NCBI GenBank assembly: GCA_032164295.1
Contig: JAJHTX010000011.1
Coordinates: 1,488,001-1,552,000 of the forward strand
DNA: 64,000 nucleotides
Reading direction: 5' to 3'
Source of the DNA: Inonotus obliquus
Lineage: Eukaryota > Basidiomycota > Agaricomycetes > Hymenochaetales > Hymenochaetaceae
The notes beneath the pieces were generated by a model. The model worked only from the letters and a program-made list of their open reading frames with translations, had not been told where the DNA came from and ran no database searches. Position 1 is the first letter of the stretch; every line of letters begins with the position of its first letter. Below are positions 11,528 to 24,363 of this stretch, piece by piece. The translations under genes were made by a program, and so were the position numbers.

Positions 11528-13744
11528 TCAAGATGAGGGTCCAGGAACGGCACCTCCTCGAGCTAGTTTGCGGTCATGACCTCTTTTGCGATTGTGGTTT
11601 GCCTGCCTGGCTTTGTTCTTGTCCTTCCATGCGCGTTCTCTTGCTTCATTATTACCTCCACCTCCACCTCTGGCACCACGGCCTCGGCCTTGTCCGCCTC
11701 TACCTCTACCCCTCCCGTACCCGCGACCCCTCCCAGAACTTTCGCTAGGACCGGGTCGCTCAGGCGCAATGTTGATAATCGCGCCTTTCTTATTGCCAGT
11801 GAACTCGTGCTTCTGAAGGATCTTATCTTTCCTTGGCTAGAAAAGGTGGTTACAGTTAGTGAGACGTTCCCAGAAGGCAGAAAGGGAGCCTACGTTTTTC
11901 TCCAACATGATGCGCCAACCCTCAAGTTGCTCATCCGACCAACCTGTACGAGCTTTCAGATCTGCACGAGCCTTTGACCGACGCGTCGCCGCATCACGAT
12001 CAAATACTTTTGGATCCTTGATATACTCGACCTCGCAAATCGTCTCAGGAGTCTGCAGCTGGGACTCTGTTACTCCCTCCACATCTTCTTCGCCAGACTC
12101 TCCTTCGATATCTTCCCTATCAGCGATGACTTTGACACCACCATCCAATATGGAATCCAGGTCGTCCACATCATCGACAGAATCTCCCCCCTCATCGCCG
12201 TCCGATTCTGATAACTCTACTGCACGTCGAAGTATGTCCGCCTTCATCTGGTCAAGGAACGCACGGTCCTGTAAGAGTCCGTCTGCGTCTTCGCGACGCT
12301 TGCCAATCTGAACATTCCTGGCTTCCAATGGTTGCTCATCGAAAATGTTTCGGCGTTCCGGTACGGGTGTAGCTCGTCGGGTGGGGATCCTAGTGTGAGT
12401 GGGCTCGTGTAAAGAGCCCAGCTGTAAGGTAGAAGATGGAGGGGCTTCGCCTTCGAGGATAGAAGCTATTACACGTTCTGTGCTTCCGCTGTACTGTGGC
12501 AGCGCTAGAAGCGCACGGAGATATGCCGGCTCTTGATCAGGAAGTACGTCCAGAATGCTCGATACCGCTGCATCAATATCGAAGTTCGGTACTGGAGCAG
12601 GCTCCGAGGCAGCAGCCCGGGCCTTTCCTCTCCCTACACCAATGCCACGATAGTCTATCCCCGGAGGCATTCCGCTAGAGCGTAACAATATCTTCAAAGC
12701 GCCTCGTTTGTCGCTGCCCTCATTCACCTCGGCCTCGAACGATTTTAGCGTTGCTTCCAGTACGTCAAGTCGCGGGTCGTCAGTATTCGACAACACAGAT
12801 GCTAACGTAGAGGATAGCGTGTAAGCATCCTGATAATCCGCGACCAGTGACCGATTGAGGAATGGAGTTGGATGTGTGGAAGACGACTGGGCCGAAGGCG
12901 ATGAAATTTTTAGCAGCGAAAACACCAAATCGAACGCGCCTTCCGCGTTTGCTCGAGGGTCCGCACGCACGCCTTGCAAGACGTGCTCGAGAAGTGCGTG
13001 GAAGCCATCGATCAAGTCAACTTTGCATCCTACCCAAAGCGAAGTTGTTTCCGTATCATCCACGCGATCGAGATTGATCCCGCCATAACCTGCGGCGATC
13101 GCAGAAAGGCGCGCGTCGTAGGACTTAGAAAGCGCAAGTACAAATTCGTTGTCCTTTACGAAGGCATCGAGCACTGAAGATGGTGAGCACTGCAGAAGGC
13201 ACTTCAGGCAGAAGGTTGATTTCCGCAATGCATGTAATCCGCTGTTGGTGGAGAGAAGAATTGCTGCGAAGGAAGGAACAACGGAATTCCGAATCTCGTC
13301 CAGTAACACCGGGTTCGACTTAACAGCCTTTTCTACAAGATCTCGTACCTTTCTGGTGTTCTGGGGGCCGTAAACGACGCAAATATCTAGGATAGTCTGT
13401 AACGTGATTCCTCCAGCTCCCGTTAAATCGGCGAGGCGTAAGGCAAGACTGAGCACGCGCTTCCTGATAACTTTCTCCTGCGACGTTCTTCGATCCGCTC
13501 CTTTACTTTCGACAGGAAAGATCAGCTCGTCCAGCCTCTTTATAGCTTCTTGTCTTGCATAGGATGTAAGGAAATCAACGCATAGTAGTCTTGAGAGTTT
13601 TTCGTTCGACAGAGAAAGGGCATAGAACAGGGATGAGGAGATGTGGGAAAGGATAGTCGCTTGCTGTGATGGAGGCAGAGTACGAAGGGTGCTCGAGGAT
13701 GGGTAGATAGGTAAAGAGTGAAGGTCGACTAACTGTACCGTCAT
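11528..13744 (-). CDS. ASCC2-like CUE-domain protein
   Basis: Two exons on minus, 11894..13744 and 11528..11836, both phase 0, giving about 719 aa, close to the 757 aa of human ASCC2. In animals ASCC2 binds K63-linked ubiquitin through its CUE domain and brings the ASCC helicase complex to alkylation damage and stalled ribosomes. Here a CUE-like segment (SSILDVLPDQEPAYLRALL) follows a long helical N-terminal region, as in ASCC2. It is followed by RRNIFDEQPLEARNVQIGKR, an acidic stretch, and a C-terminal R/G-rich tail (RGRGYGRGGRGG) typical of an RNA-interacting end. An in-frame GTG at 13771 precedes the ATG, so I start at the ATG at 13744. The call rests on domain order and motifs; a CUE protein of another family is the main alternative. 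Confidence 0.75.
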
Positions 13745-14100
13745 GATTTCTTCCCTTTTATCTTGGCACACGCAAAGTATGTATGGGGGTGAGGTGCGGA
13801 AAATAACATAAATTTCGTTCCTGAGAACTGCTTACTATATTTGGGAAACACCATTCAGAGATGACTATTTCTACTTGCCTGCCTGAAAGGACTATAATAA
13901 CGAATTCTTTCTGCCATTTCTGCTTGTAGCCTCTTCCACTCGGGCTATAAAGAAATTTGAACTCAGTGAATAGAGATGACAGTGGGTGGACTCATGGAAT
14001 ATGAAGAGATCATGATCCAAACAGTACAAATAAAGTACAAGGAAGTTTCCAATTATTTCTTGCAACAAAGGAACATGTTAACATTATTCGGCGAACTATT
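13745..14100. other. Intergenic, nothing recognised
   Basis: 356 bp between the ASCC2-like start and the CBS-protein stop. It is AT-rich and holds no supported gene. Confidence 0.5.
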
Positions 14101-16087
14101 CTATCGGACGCCAACACCGACTGGCTTAATCTCTGGCGAGCGCCCGGAACCCGATCCCTGGGAGCTTGCGGACGAGAATTTTCGATGGCGGTGCATACGA
14201 GTGGGGTCGACGTCCGGCAGACCCGCGAGTTGAGCAAAAAGTGCCAACACTATCGTCGCAGCAAAATCAGTATCGTAGTTCTTATAAGACGAAGCAGGAG
14301 AGTGGCAAAGATGAGGGATAAATATGCGCCGTACCATCAACTACGGAAACGACACCTCTGAGATGTGCGCCATTCGTTGAAAGCGGAGATGGGTTCGGAT
14401 ACGGAACACCGGAAGCAGCTGACGTCGTCGGAGAACTCGTTATTGGTGAGGACCCGCCGGAGTGAATATCCTCCGTAACGAACACGCGGTGAGCATTTGC
14501 TATTCCGAGATGACTACAATTTCTATCTCTTGCTGGGGAAAATAGAGGGAAAGACGCACTTGCGAGGATCTTCTCAATTGCGAAGCGAAGGGTCAAGCGC
14601 GCTGAGACACTGTATACTGGATTGGACACGAAAAGGTAGAGGTAGTCTGTATATGCTAGCGTTCGGACTTTGAGGGCATCATACCAGGATATCTATCCTC
14701 TCCGTCCGTCGACCCATCCGGCTCCTGTTGAGCGAAAAAGAAGGACAGATAAACATGGGCGGCATCCATTAGCCCAAGAAAGGACGACTAGACCTACTTT
14801 AATCTGAGCAATGAACTTCTGAAGAGGCATCTGTAGAACGGAATTATCTTGAGCGGGGACAACAATCTACTCGACCCTCAAATCAATATAAAAGAAACGG
14901 CAAGGTCCGGCTGACCCACCTTCCCAATGTCAGTGACGCTAACCGCACTCAATAGGGTGGACTGTCCCGGAGTGCTAGTTGCTGCGGCATCCTCGACAAC
15001 AGCAACACTGCTCACGCCCTCGTCGCTCAGCAGGGACATCGCATCAAGAACGCGCGCGCTAGCCGTACAGGAAACCACCGCCGTTCTTAGACTAATCGAA
15101 GGAAGAGTCACAGAGTGCAGGGGATTGTTAAGGAATCTACTTAGAGGCACACTGCCTTTCGCTTGAGCGTGGAAGTAGGACAAGACGGCACGGTCGGATA
15201 CAAAGCCCAGGAAGCCCGAGGATGGGTCCGAGGATTTTGAGGACTCGGGCTGTGATGGCAGAGCTGATCGGATCATAACTGTGGGACGCAGATCAGTTGC
15301 GATCGGCATCGAAACAGGGCGAGTTGGAAAGCGTACTACGATGCGTCCCGGTTGCGAATAGTTTGAGCAGATCTACGAGAGTCGCAGTATCTGATAACAC
15401 TTCAAGCGGGTTCTTCTCCGATAAGTCTTACATTATCTAGTCAGTATATCCAAGACGAGAGGTTCAGGTAATTCAACGCACTACTAACGAGCCTCACGGG
15501 TACCTTCCCTGCTTTTGCGGCCTTCACGATCTCGTCCACACGAGGATTTTCCCGCAGCTCTTCCGGGGATTTGGTGTGTTGAAACGCCGCAAGCGTGAGG
15601 AATGCGTTCACATCTGCGAACTGGTTAAGTCAATGTTCAGAGAGGACACAAGAAGTTCCCGAAGGGCAACGTACATCAAAGAGTCCTATGAAAGGCGATT
15701 CCGCCAATGAGCTCGACGGAGCCCTAATCGCAATGCACGGTGTATTTCTTGACAAGAGGATCTAATACAAAAGGTCACTTGCGGTTGGGGATCTCAACCT
15801 TCGGGCTCAAGAGACATTGCACGTACATCGCAAGCTTCCTCGACCGATTTATCAGCCTCCACGATGACAAGTGAGCTATCTATGAGATCTAAGCCAATTG
15901 TTAATTCAATACCCATAGTCAAAGACATTTTAGACTTCGAATTTAGCTTACCTCTGGCCTGAACAGTCTCCCACTCCCTTATCCACTCCTCGTATTCACT
16001 ATTCGGCGAGAAGATGATAGGTGAGTATCTTCCGCTCGTCGATACGCTTAGACACGGTACGTTGGGACTCCGAGATAGGGTTTCCAT
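14101..16087 (-). CDS. CBS-domain protein, SDS23/MOC1 type
   Basis: Eleven exons on minus: 15952..16087, 15827..15888, 15675..15761, 15485..15620, 15340..15426, 14920..15278, 14798..14866, 14685..14724, 14560..14616, 14335..14532, 14101..14249. Every phase closes, giving 459 aa, between fission-yeast Sds23/Moc1 (408) and budding-yeast SDS23 (527). The order is an N-terminal CBS repeat (SSLVIVEADKSVEEACD), the linker NLSEKNPLEVLSDTATLVDLL, further CBS repeats (GFVSDRAVLSYFHAQ; GVSSVAVVED followed by SVTDIGK), then IVVPAQDNSVLQMPLQKFIA and a final CBS part ending in a serine-rich tail. Sds23 proteins inhibit PP2A-type phosphatases and link nutrient state to mitotic entry; that is family knowledge. 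Transfer of the role to this gene is inference. Exon 8 is only 40 bp. Confidence 0.75.
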
Positions 16088-16646
16088 TGAGTCCTTGGGT
16101 GAGTTACGAGAAATATTTTCCCAGCTCGAAGGGATTGCCAGAAAGGGAGTCCTGCCTCACGAAGACAGAGTCGATCTTCTTGCCGAAGCGTTGACCAGAA
16201 GACAAACGATAAGTTGAAGGCTTGGGTGCAACGAGGAGTTCACGCTCCGTTGCAATACTTCTGACGATTGTGGCGTTTTCGCGTATATAGTTGGCGGACG
16301 GGGAAACGAAAGTAAGTACTTATACCACTTACGGCACGCGGTCACATCACACGTCGCGGTTTGTAGGTTGTAACTCCGCTTCATTATGTAATACATTTCC
16401 AAGGCAAGTAAAGGGACTGGAAAAAGGAAAGGTGATGAAAGCTGAAGTAAATTCGGTTAATAGCGGCTAGAGATATAAAGTATTCAGAAGAGAAGGGAGG
16501 GGGAAAGTAACCACAAGCCCCTTGTTCCATTGTTCATATAGTGAATTGCAGAACCAATGAAGTCCGTTGCACTGATTCCTGAAGCCCGGACCTAGTAGTA
16601 GGCTCTAAATTCGGGTGGTTCGAGGACCCCCGGCAATGCCTTTTTA

Positions 16647-16691
16647 TGCCTCCGCCGAAAATGGGGTGTTTTATCTGGATTGGCGGAGGCA
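16647..16691. repeat. 10-bp perfect inverted repeat (hairpin)
   Basis: tgcctccgcc at 16647-16656 is matched by ggcggaggca at 16682-16691 with a 25-bp loop. It lies just outside the larger inverted repeat at 16731-17104. Confidence 0.6.
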
Positions 16692-16730
16692 TGGCTGGAC
16701 AGGAGGTCATTTTTGTCCGGATTTTGGCGC

Positions 16731-17104
16731 AGGCCTCCCCAAAGGGTGTGTTCTATCCAGAAGTTGTTCCTGCCTTAGTAGTCACAGAAAAAAGACCAAT
16801 TCGCGCCGTTTTGTAGTACTCTGTCATGTAACTACATAGTAGAAAGCGAAAATGGAACACAAAACTACATTAATCTTTGTTTGAGTGGAATACCTGCATG
16901 ATTTGATGCAAAACACCAGAAACTGCCCGAATTTCCTTCCAAAGATTAAGAGAAGCTTCTGAAAGCTCAAGCACATGGTCTCAAATTCAATACAAGATAA
17001 TTTGTAGTCATGTAGTTATGATTACAAGACCAATATGTATTCGAGATTACACAAGGACATCAGTCGGCTATTAACACCGATCTTATCCGGATTTGGGGAG
17101 GCCT
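16731..17104. mobile_element. Possible decayed MITE bounded by a 13-bp inverted repeat
   Basis: aggcctccccaaa at 16731-16743 has an exact inverted copy, tttggggaggcct, at 17092-17104. The 374-bp interval has no coding potential. Flanking bases on both sides share tccgga words, but no clear target-site duplication was found, so this is a tentative transposon relic. Confidence 0.35.
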
Positions 17105-17169
17105 ATTCTATATCAGGGCCGCCCTTGTCCGGATAAAAATGTATGCCTTCCCTCACTTTGGGGGCTAAA

Positions 17170-18782
17170 TTATCGGGCGGAAAGGCGAGACATGGCACAA
17201 AAATTTTGGTCAAAATTATCCGGCTTTGGTGGAGGGATCTGCTTGTATTGCCCCTGTGGTTCGACGATAAACTCACCGGCAGCTAGTATCGTCGCGAACA
17301 CGCTGCTGAGCCGCGCTAGTTCTTTGGGATCGATGGTAACCTTGTCATGTACTATTTGGGGTTTCAAAACTCGCCTCCTGCCTTGTACTTTGCCTGCTTT
17401 CAAGTTCTCGGCGTTCTCCGGTGAGTATGCAATACGATCGAAATCACGCACAAGCCTAATCCGCTCCTGGTATGGCCCAGAAAGGATCAGATAAGTGCTC
17501 CTTCGTGGAACCTATCGAGAAAGTGAGATGAGATACTTCTGTAAGTTTGGAAGTCGCCTACGTGTATTTGAGCAATGGCCCACCCATACAGTGCACCTGC
17601 AGAGCGTGGCTCCCTCAGTTTAGCGAGTACCCAACCCAGGTCTGAGTGTGTTCCAGGCGGAAGCGAGAAATGCTTCGGCCTCATGGGGGGAGGTGGAACC
17701 CAATATTGATCAGGACGCCATTTTAGCTTCCCATTCTCCGAATACGTAGGTTCAACAAGCTGAAATACCTCCTTTCGACGTACAAGACGCCTCACGGTCG
17801 AGACAGTATTAGAATCCGATTCAGTCGTAGATGCGGAAGTGTTGTCGCTCGCGGAGGAGTCTGATATGCCTGCATTCCCGATTGCAGATGAAGTCTCGGT
17901 TGCTGGACCCAGAGTCTGTAGGGTTACAACCCGCCAAGCGTCTCTTCGAGGCGTGCTCTTTGGCTTCTTGTCTCTCCTCCTTTTTCTTGTTTCCCGGACT
18001 GTGCTATCCTTCACCCGCTTGCGGTTTCTACGAGAAGCCTCTTGGAGCTGGCTTTGAATAGCAGCAGCAGTGGCAGTGCGACGACGCGTGGATCTTCTGG
18101 GTTTAGAGCTTAGATAAGATGCTCCATTTAACGCCTGTGCTTCACCCTCCTCCGACACATCGTGAGGGTGCCCTTCGGAGGCATCGATGGCCATGTTATC
18201 CTGCGATCTGTCCGGGGGGCCGACATCGGACGATGGGATAGCAGTAGTTTGCGGGGAAGTGGGATCGCTATTAAGTTGGTCACAGATTTGGGATAGCAGC
18301 GATTCAATAGAAAACGAGCCCATTGCTTGTTGGCTTGCACTCCCTTCGTCAGGATTTATCGGCATGGCCCAGGTCGGACTTCCATTCGGAAAAGAATTGC
18401 AGCCCGCTGGCAGGAGAAGGTTAGCGGTTTCCAGGCCCATGAAACTAGTCATCGTCAGGTCGCAGCTCGCCGACGTGGGCAGGGATTCCGATTCAAAACC
18501 TTGCTGCCTAAGGTTGGCGTCGAAGCTAAGCGAGAACAGGCGTAGCTGCTCAGCAAGAAGCTCCCGCTGAAACTCGGTGTACTCTTTCCCCGAATCGAAA
18601 TTAAGAAAGCCATCATGGGTCTGTACGTCCGCGGAAGCGCGCGTGTTCGCGATCGTGCCATCGCAAGCCTGGTGTTCACTTCTTTTCATGAGATCGGCGG
18701 AATTGGAATTTCCTGCGTCCGAGATACAATCAAAGACGTCGAAATCTGGCGACTCATCTGAGCCTGAAGATGAAGATTCCAT
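17170..18782 (-). CDS. Unrecognised, probably nuclear protein
   Basis: Two exons on minus, 17562..18782 and 17170..17511, both phase 0, giving about 520 aa. I do not recognise the family. The first half is acidic and Ser-rich (starts MESSSSGSDESPDFDVFDC). A strongly basic, bipartite NLS-like region follows (SKPRRSTRRRTATAAAIQS; RETRKRRRDKKPKSTPRRD). The last 150 residues look folded and conserved (YSENGKLKWRPDQYWVPPPP; GTHSDLGWVLAKLREPRSAG; GPYQERIRLVRDFDRIAYSP). The splice in GWAIAQIH/VPRRSTYLI keeps the frame. In-frame codons upstream of 18782 include TTG but no ATG before 18821. A chromatin or transcription role is possible from composition only. The gene is divergent from the Zn2Cys6 factor. 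Confidence 0.7.
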
Positions 18783-19365
18783 CACAGGGCCTTCCTTCAA
18801 GATGCAATTGCCGGATAACAAAGCTTGCGCAGTGTCGTAGAGGATTGCTTTGGTTGTATGCGACCGACCTTGACCTGGTGATGGTGATGGTCAAGATGCA
18901 AGGAAAGGGTGGCCTGAATGCGATGGATTAACACGTTGTTGTGTACTTGCTTGGCGTCACAGTCGTATGTCACGGTATGTGGGGCTTGATGGAGGAATAT
19001 TATTATGAGTCAAACTTCGTATAATAACGAATAGTGACGGTTTTGTCGGAAAGGAGGGTGCGGAGGAATTAATATCATATGCACGAAACAGGCTGGAGAG
19101 CAAATTTCAAACAACCTTGTCATTTGAGCATCCTCGCGTACATGATGGCTTCATGTTTACATCGAACTCGAAAGTCCTTCAGACCCAGTTGACTTACCTT
19201 GAAATCCAGCTATTTCTCTCATACTTACCCCGATATATGTATATCTACGTGAGAAGAGAAGAAACTTGATGCTGCCCAAAGCGGAAGCAAAAGCTCACGC
19301 AACACGTGCTGTCCCTAAAAAGGATACTGCGGCTATTGATTGAGGTAGTCCCTGAGCCCTCGCAG
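18783..19365. promoter_or_regulatory. Divergent promoter region (unknown nuclear protein / Zn2Cys6 factor)
   Basis: 583 bp between two outward start codons. It includes a short ggtgatggtgatgg repeat near 18879. No gene is supported. Confidence 0.4.
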
Positions 19366-22300
19366 ATGTCGCCGTCGATAACCGTAGTCGACGACGTGCG
19401 GACAACCATGCCCAGCTCTTCTCCCGACTCTTCAGTAGATCCTGTTCCTAGCACTGAACAAACGCGCAGGAGAGCTTACAAGGCCTGCCTTCACTGCGTA
19501 CGTCCTTCGCGTGCAGTTCATTATCCGCCTCTTATCAGTCACAATGCCCTCCCAGCGGTCTCGCAAAGCAAGGTGTGATCTTGGTGATATTGACGCTCCC
19601 GGTCAACCCCCGTGTGCGCGATGCAAACGCGAGAGGAGGGAATGTGTCTTCGCCCCTTCCTATAGAGGCGGGAAGATCGTGAGGAAATCTACACCCATTC
19701 CTGCGGACGCTGATAAAGCCAGGGCTACTGATTCCCTTCAGCCTATGAGTAGTACGTACCATTTTCTTCATGCCTAACGTATGCTCTACACTCGTCCCTG
19801 GAAGAAAGATAAGCGGTTGCTGCGTAACGACTATTTGTCCTGTTGCTCAACCGTCTCGATTGTTCACCTCTGACCTTGAGCGGGTGGTTGGATTGAATAA
19901 CCCTTACTCGGACCATCTGGTGGTGCAGTGTTACAAGTGTGCATGTCCGAATTCCTTTGCTTTTTGTGAAACTCGCGTCATATCTCTAAGGACTGACATA
20001 CTTGTCGATAGAAAACGAGCATAAAACAGTGACATTCTCTGCTTCTGATATCGACATGGCGGAAATAGATCAAGATGCAGACGAGAGGTCTGACTCGGAT
20101 GGCCCTCCGCGGAAAGCAATGAGGCTTGATCTACCTTCTTCGGAATCCGAAAATCCAGGAGACCGAGACCGAGTCGATCCGCAAAGTCTCGCTGCCGCAT
20201 CCCTCCGCAATCCGACCGATGCGCTTAACCTTCTCGCACTTGCCGCCGACGTCGACCGTAAAACTAAAGCAAAACGTCGCGCAAGCGTCAGCGATGCTGC
20301 CTCGCCTGACTCCCCGAAACACCCGCGTGATGGTTCAGTCGATGTAGATCCAGCTCGAGGATCCAGTCTCAAGAAAGAAGACAGTTCGCTTAGCTCGTGT
20401 GATGGTCACGCCCATCAGCATGCCCCTCGCGCCCCTACTCCGCCTTCTCTGAATACATACGCCCTCGTACGTGACCGAGTGCTTTCTCCATCTAAATTGA
20501 AACACCTTGTCGAATTCTACTTCTCAAATGCACACGCGGTGTTTCCTATGGTGCCCCACCACCACATTCCGCGATGCTCTACGGACCTCGCGCGTTTTGC
20601 TGCAGATGAAGCCCCATTGCTGACTGCCATAGTGGTTATCTCCTCGCGCCAAGAGAAAATGTTTGATGTGCACGCCCAAAGTTGGGAGTACATGCAGACG
20701 CTTATCAACGAACTCATCCTTGGGAGATACGCTTCTGTCGGAGCTGTCGAGGCCTTACTCCTCCTATCAGGTAATGGTCCTCACCCGAGTCCACCTTTTA
20801 TAATCTAACTTAATTGATAGAGAATCTACCTCGACGAACAGAGGCCGCAACTGAGGACGATGAACACAGGATGGCATGGATGCTTGTCGGGATGGCCGTT
20901 CGAATAGGGTTTGCAGAAATCTCCCGCATTTGAATTGCTGTCCCCGTCTTATCTCACACTGATAGGTATATGCTGGGCTTGGACCAGAAGACACTTAGAC
21001 CGATATCACCAGGGGCCGACGACTCTGGAGACAAAGACAATGACTCTGGCACGAGAAGTGAGCATGAGCGCCTTGATAGAGATCGACTGGCATGGACCTG
21101 TGCGTAAACTCTTCTCTCAACACTTGCGATGATCATGAAAGTAATTAACTACGCGTTACAGATTGCTACATTTTTGACCGAAGGTGCGAGGCTGACAAAC
21201 AAGACGCCTTCCTGTTCTAATTCATCTGGTATAGCATCTCCATTCGATCTGGCAAGGCGTTCTGGAGCAGAGGTGAGCCACTATGGCCATAGCTGCAACG
21301 GTATGTACTCTGAGACCTGTCATTCAAAGGACCTGGCCTGTGCTTTCAGCGCACACATTGCGGTGCCGTCCCTTCCGCTTCAGAGACGTTCCCATCTCTT
21401 CGGGCAATCCCTGGCATTCAGGATGATTTCTCCGCAATGCTCCAGGCGTGAGTCGCATCCAATTTGGCTATTACTGAGAAGAAATGCGTACAACCTCTTT
21501 CATTGTTTGCATAGTTATACGGAATTGACCCAGACGATGGCATCTGCTCATGATGTTCTCTATCCCTCTAAAGATAGGACCATTGCACTTGTCCGCGTCG
21601 GCGACTATCACAAGTAAGTAGATAGTCATAATTATGAATTCTTGCGGGTTAATCACTCGTGGATAGGTACCTGGATGAGCTGACACGAAGTACGCAAAAT
21701 GTGACTACTTCTGGGACATAGCTAACGGCTCCTCTTCTTTTATTTTCTAGGTATCGTGAGTATTCTCTATCCATCCGTATGCTTTTGTCTTTCGGACTCA
21801 GACTCCCTTAGAATGGTTTTCGGCTAAACTGGGAAGGGAAGAATTGGGAGACGCAAGTTGTCCAAGAATGTGTTTGGGTAACTTTCGTGAGCTTTAGTTT
21901 CCGCTCATGCACGTTTCCTCGGCTAATCGGCATATTGTCACAAGCATTATACGCGACTCTATATCTACGCCTTCGCTTTTCAGGCACATGTCCAGCGGAA
22001 TACTACGACAACGGAAGATGGCAAGAAAGTCGCGGACAATGTTATTTTCCCTCGCGGTCCGATGGGTAGTCCTGACGCAAGATTCATTCTTGAGGCTATT
22101 GATGCTGCGGTAAGCCTTTGTCTAAGTATCTCGGAAAGTCGGAGCACTGAAATGTTTGAAGACGGAGCTCCTGCATATCTGTGTCGAAAGGTTACACCCT
22201 AGTGGGGCAATGACTTATTTACCTTGGAGATTCTTCCTGTATTTTCAGTCAGTGCTAACATTTCTTCGACATAGTCGGAAACTAACCTTCTACGCCCCTT

Positions 22301-23387
22301 TAGATATGCCGGTGTATTCTTATTGAAGGTAGGTCCGAGTTGCATACAACAAACAAATTGGTCATCTCACTATTGACAGGCTGTATTTGTTGGAGCCGTC
22401 GTCCCTCAAGATCAACGTGCCATTATTCACTTGGTCAAGAAAGTGATCGTCTGCCTAGCCTGTGCAAGCTCGGATGACCAACACGCGGGAGTCCGCTATG
22501 CTCGGCTTCTTAACGGCCTACTCAGGGTCTTCAGCCGTGGAGTTGACGGAGTAGCGTCGCAGGTTGGTACCCCTAAGCGGCGCACAGTAGATCTCCCTTC
22601 ATCGACAAGTGACATCTCAAGCACAGAAAAAGAGGATACAGCTGGATCGAAAATCGACATTGCACGATTATCCGACCATAAGCGAATGAAGACCGCTGAA
22701 CCTCCCACCATCTCCACTCAATCGGTTGCGTCAGCAGCTTCCCTCACTTCCGGGCCTCTTGTGAACAATGCCAGGTCAGCTGCTGTTCCACTGGACGCGC
22801 CTATACAACATGTACATAGTCCAGCGACCGAAGCAGTCCTTGCTCATCTACCTATGCCGCGGCTCGATGCAAGCATTAAATATTCGTCTCATGCTATGCA
22901 TTCTAGTCAAACGCTCCATCAATCGATTACTGCCGAAACGCTTTTCGGTGGTAGCCAACTAGAATCCGGTCCGACGTCACGATTTACGAGCGACCTAACG
23001 TCTGGACCGTACCGACGCGGCCCGGCGCCTTTGCATCACCGGGCAGATTCTCGATCTCAGGCTCAGCGGATTTACACACCGGCTCCGACACGAGGAGTAG
23101 GGACCAATGGTTTCACCAATGCGACCAACGATGTTAATATCAACGTCAACGGATCGACAGCGGGTTTTGATTTGTACCAGCTTAGTCCAACAGCGAACTC
23201 GAGTTTGAACTCGTCCCAGTTCGATTTGAATTGGCCGCCGATGGAGGTGGATGGGCTCGCACAGATGCTTACGGACGACCATGCGCTTGACGGTGATTTC
23301 TGGATGTCGCTCCCGAGTCATGTGCAGTGGCAGGCGTGGCCCCAGTCAAACGGGACACCTGCCCCTCCAGCATCGATGATGAATTAA
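19366..23387 (+). CDS. Zn(II)2Cys6 transcription factor with fungal-specific middle domain
   Basis: A DNA-binding regulator of the fungal Gal4-like class. The binuclear zinc cluster is split by an intron: ...KACLHC (exon 19366..19497) joins [10 protein letters not shown]...[11 protein letters not shown] (19556..19751). Further exons: 20012..20770, 20821..20908, 20966..21099, 21162..21183 (22 bp), 21235..21272, 21384..21447, 21515..21613. Exons between 21660 and 22420 are visible by content ([16 protein letters not shown], then [17 protein letters not shown]) but not all edges are settled. The last exon runs to 23387. The middle domain shows [48 protein letters not shown] and [12 protein letters not shown], typical of the fungal-specific transcription factor domain. 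The C-terminus is low-complexity with an acidic, Met- and Trp-containing end. A second ATG at 19408 could also be the start. The target genes are unknown. Confidence 0.85.
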
Positions 23388-24363
23388 GTATTTGATCTCA
23401 TCCATTCCGTGTTTGGTCCGCGATTGTTTCATTGCCTTGCCTTGCTTTCGAGATGTTGTGTAAAGTTCATGCTGTCGCTTCTTTCATAGTTATCTGTAGT
23501 ACGTATGCTTTCCTAGCGTGTAATTTGCTATTTTCCGCCAGTCAACCTTTGTTTACTACTTGTTTGATTTTGAGTCGAATGAAGACACGATTAATCTCGC
23601 TATCTCTCAGCTCATCTATCTTGTTGTGGTGGACGTATCGGCCCGGGACTGGGGCTATGTCCTTACATAATGATCGATTTTTTTGTCAGTTTCACTCTGC
23701 TTCACTCTACAATCATCGAGCGCACTCCATCGGAATGACACGGTCGATATTTCATGCCAGGCGACTATCTGGATCTACAGCAATCTGGTTCTCCAGCTTC
23801 CTTGCCATAATTATCCGTCGTGATGCCAAGCACGGCCATCATTTCTAATCTGAGCCTCTCCGATTTCTTCATCTCGCTTTCCGGGCTCAAGGCTCTTGTC
23901 TTCGTATATCGGGGAAACTCTACGTGCCTGGATACTCGTCGTATGAATATCGTCTGGATGCCTACGATGCATCACACTGTAAAGTAAATGCAGGGTCAGT
24001 TTGACTTGCGTGACTTGGGTACATAGGAGTATTGTTGGGATCATGTTGAACCTCTACGTCTATCACCGGGGTTATCAGAAAGAGGAAAGCATCCCGATTC
24101 TTCTAGGTCATCGTAATAACGTTGTCATTAAATATTTGATTGCGCTCTCGGGCCCCATATTTCGTAAAGATGCATCATCTTGGCTTGCAGCCGATGAAAT
24201 TGCCTCAGAACAATCATGGGTAATTTCTCCGCTCTGTGCATAATAAAGAGCTGAAGTAGACTCCAACTGTCTTCATAGGTCGATCTTTATCCCTTCTCTA
24301 CGTGCAGTGGTTCACTCGTTTCTCATTACCTTCCTTTGAACTTCCATTCTTTCAGCCGTGAAA
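23388..24363. other. Intergenic, 3' side of the transcription factor and LPMO promoter
   Basis: 976 bp without a supported gene. A 138-codon frame at 23432-23848 shows no domain and is probably 3'-UTR noise. A T/C-rich tract with ccttctctacgtgcag near 24290 precedes the LPMO start. Confidence 0.45.

Larger units (their letters stand above)
16088..17169. other. Intergenic with decayed repeat-like DNA
   Basis: No gene is supported. It contains a hairpin (16647-16691), a 13-bp inverted repeat (16731-17104) and several copies of tccgga-type words (near 16716, 17086, 17127 and 17217), which together look like remains of a small transposon. Confidence 0.5.

Noticed and set aside
12855..13373. Plus-strand frames across the ASCC2-like gene
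   Set aside because: Antisense shadows of a gene with clear CUE-protein architecture.
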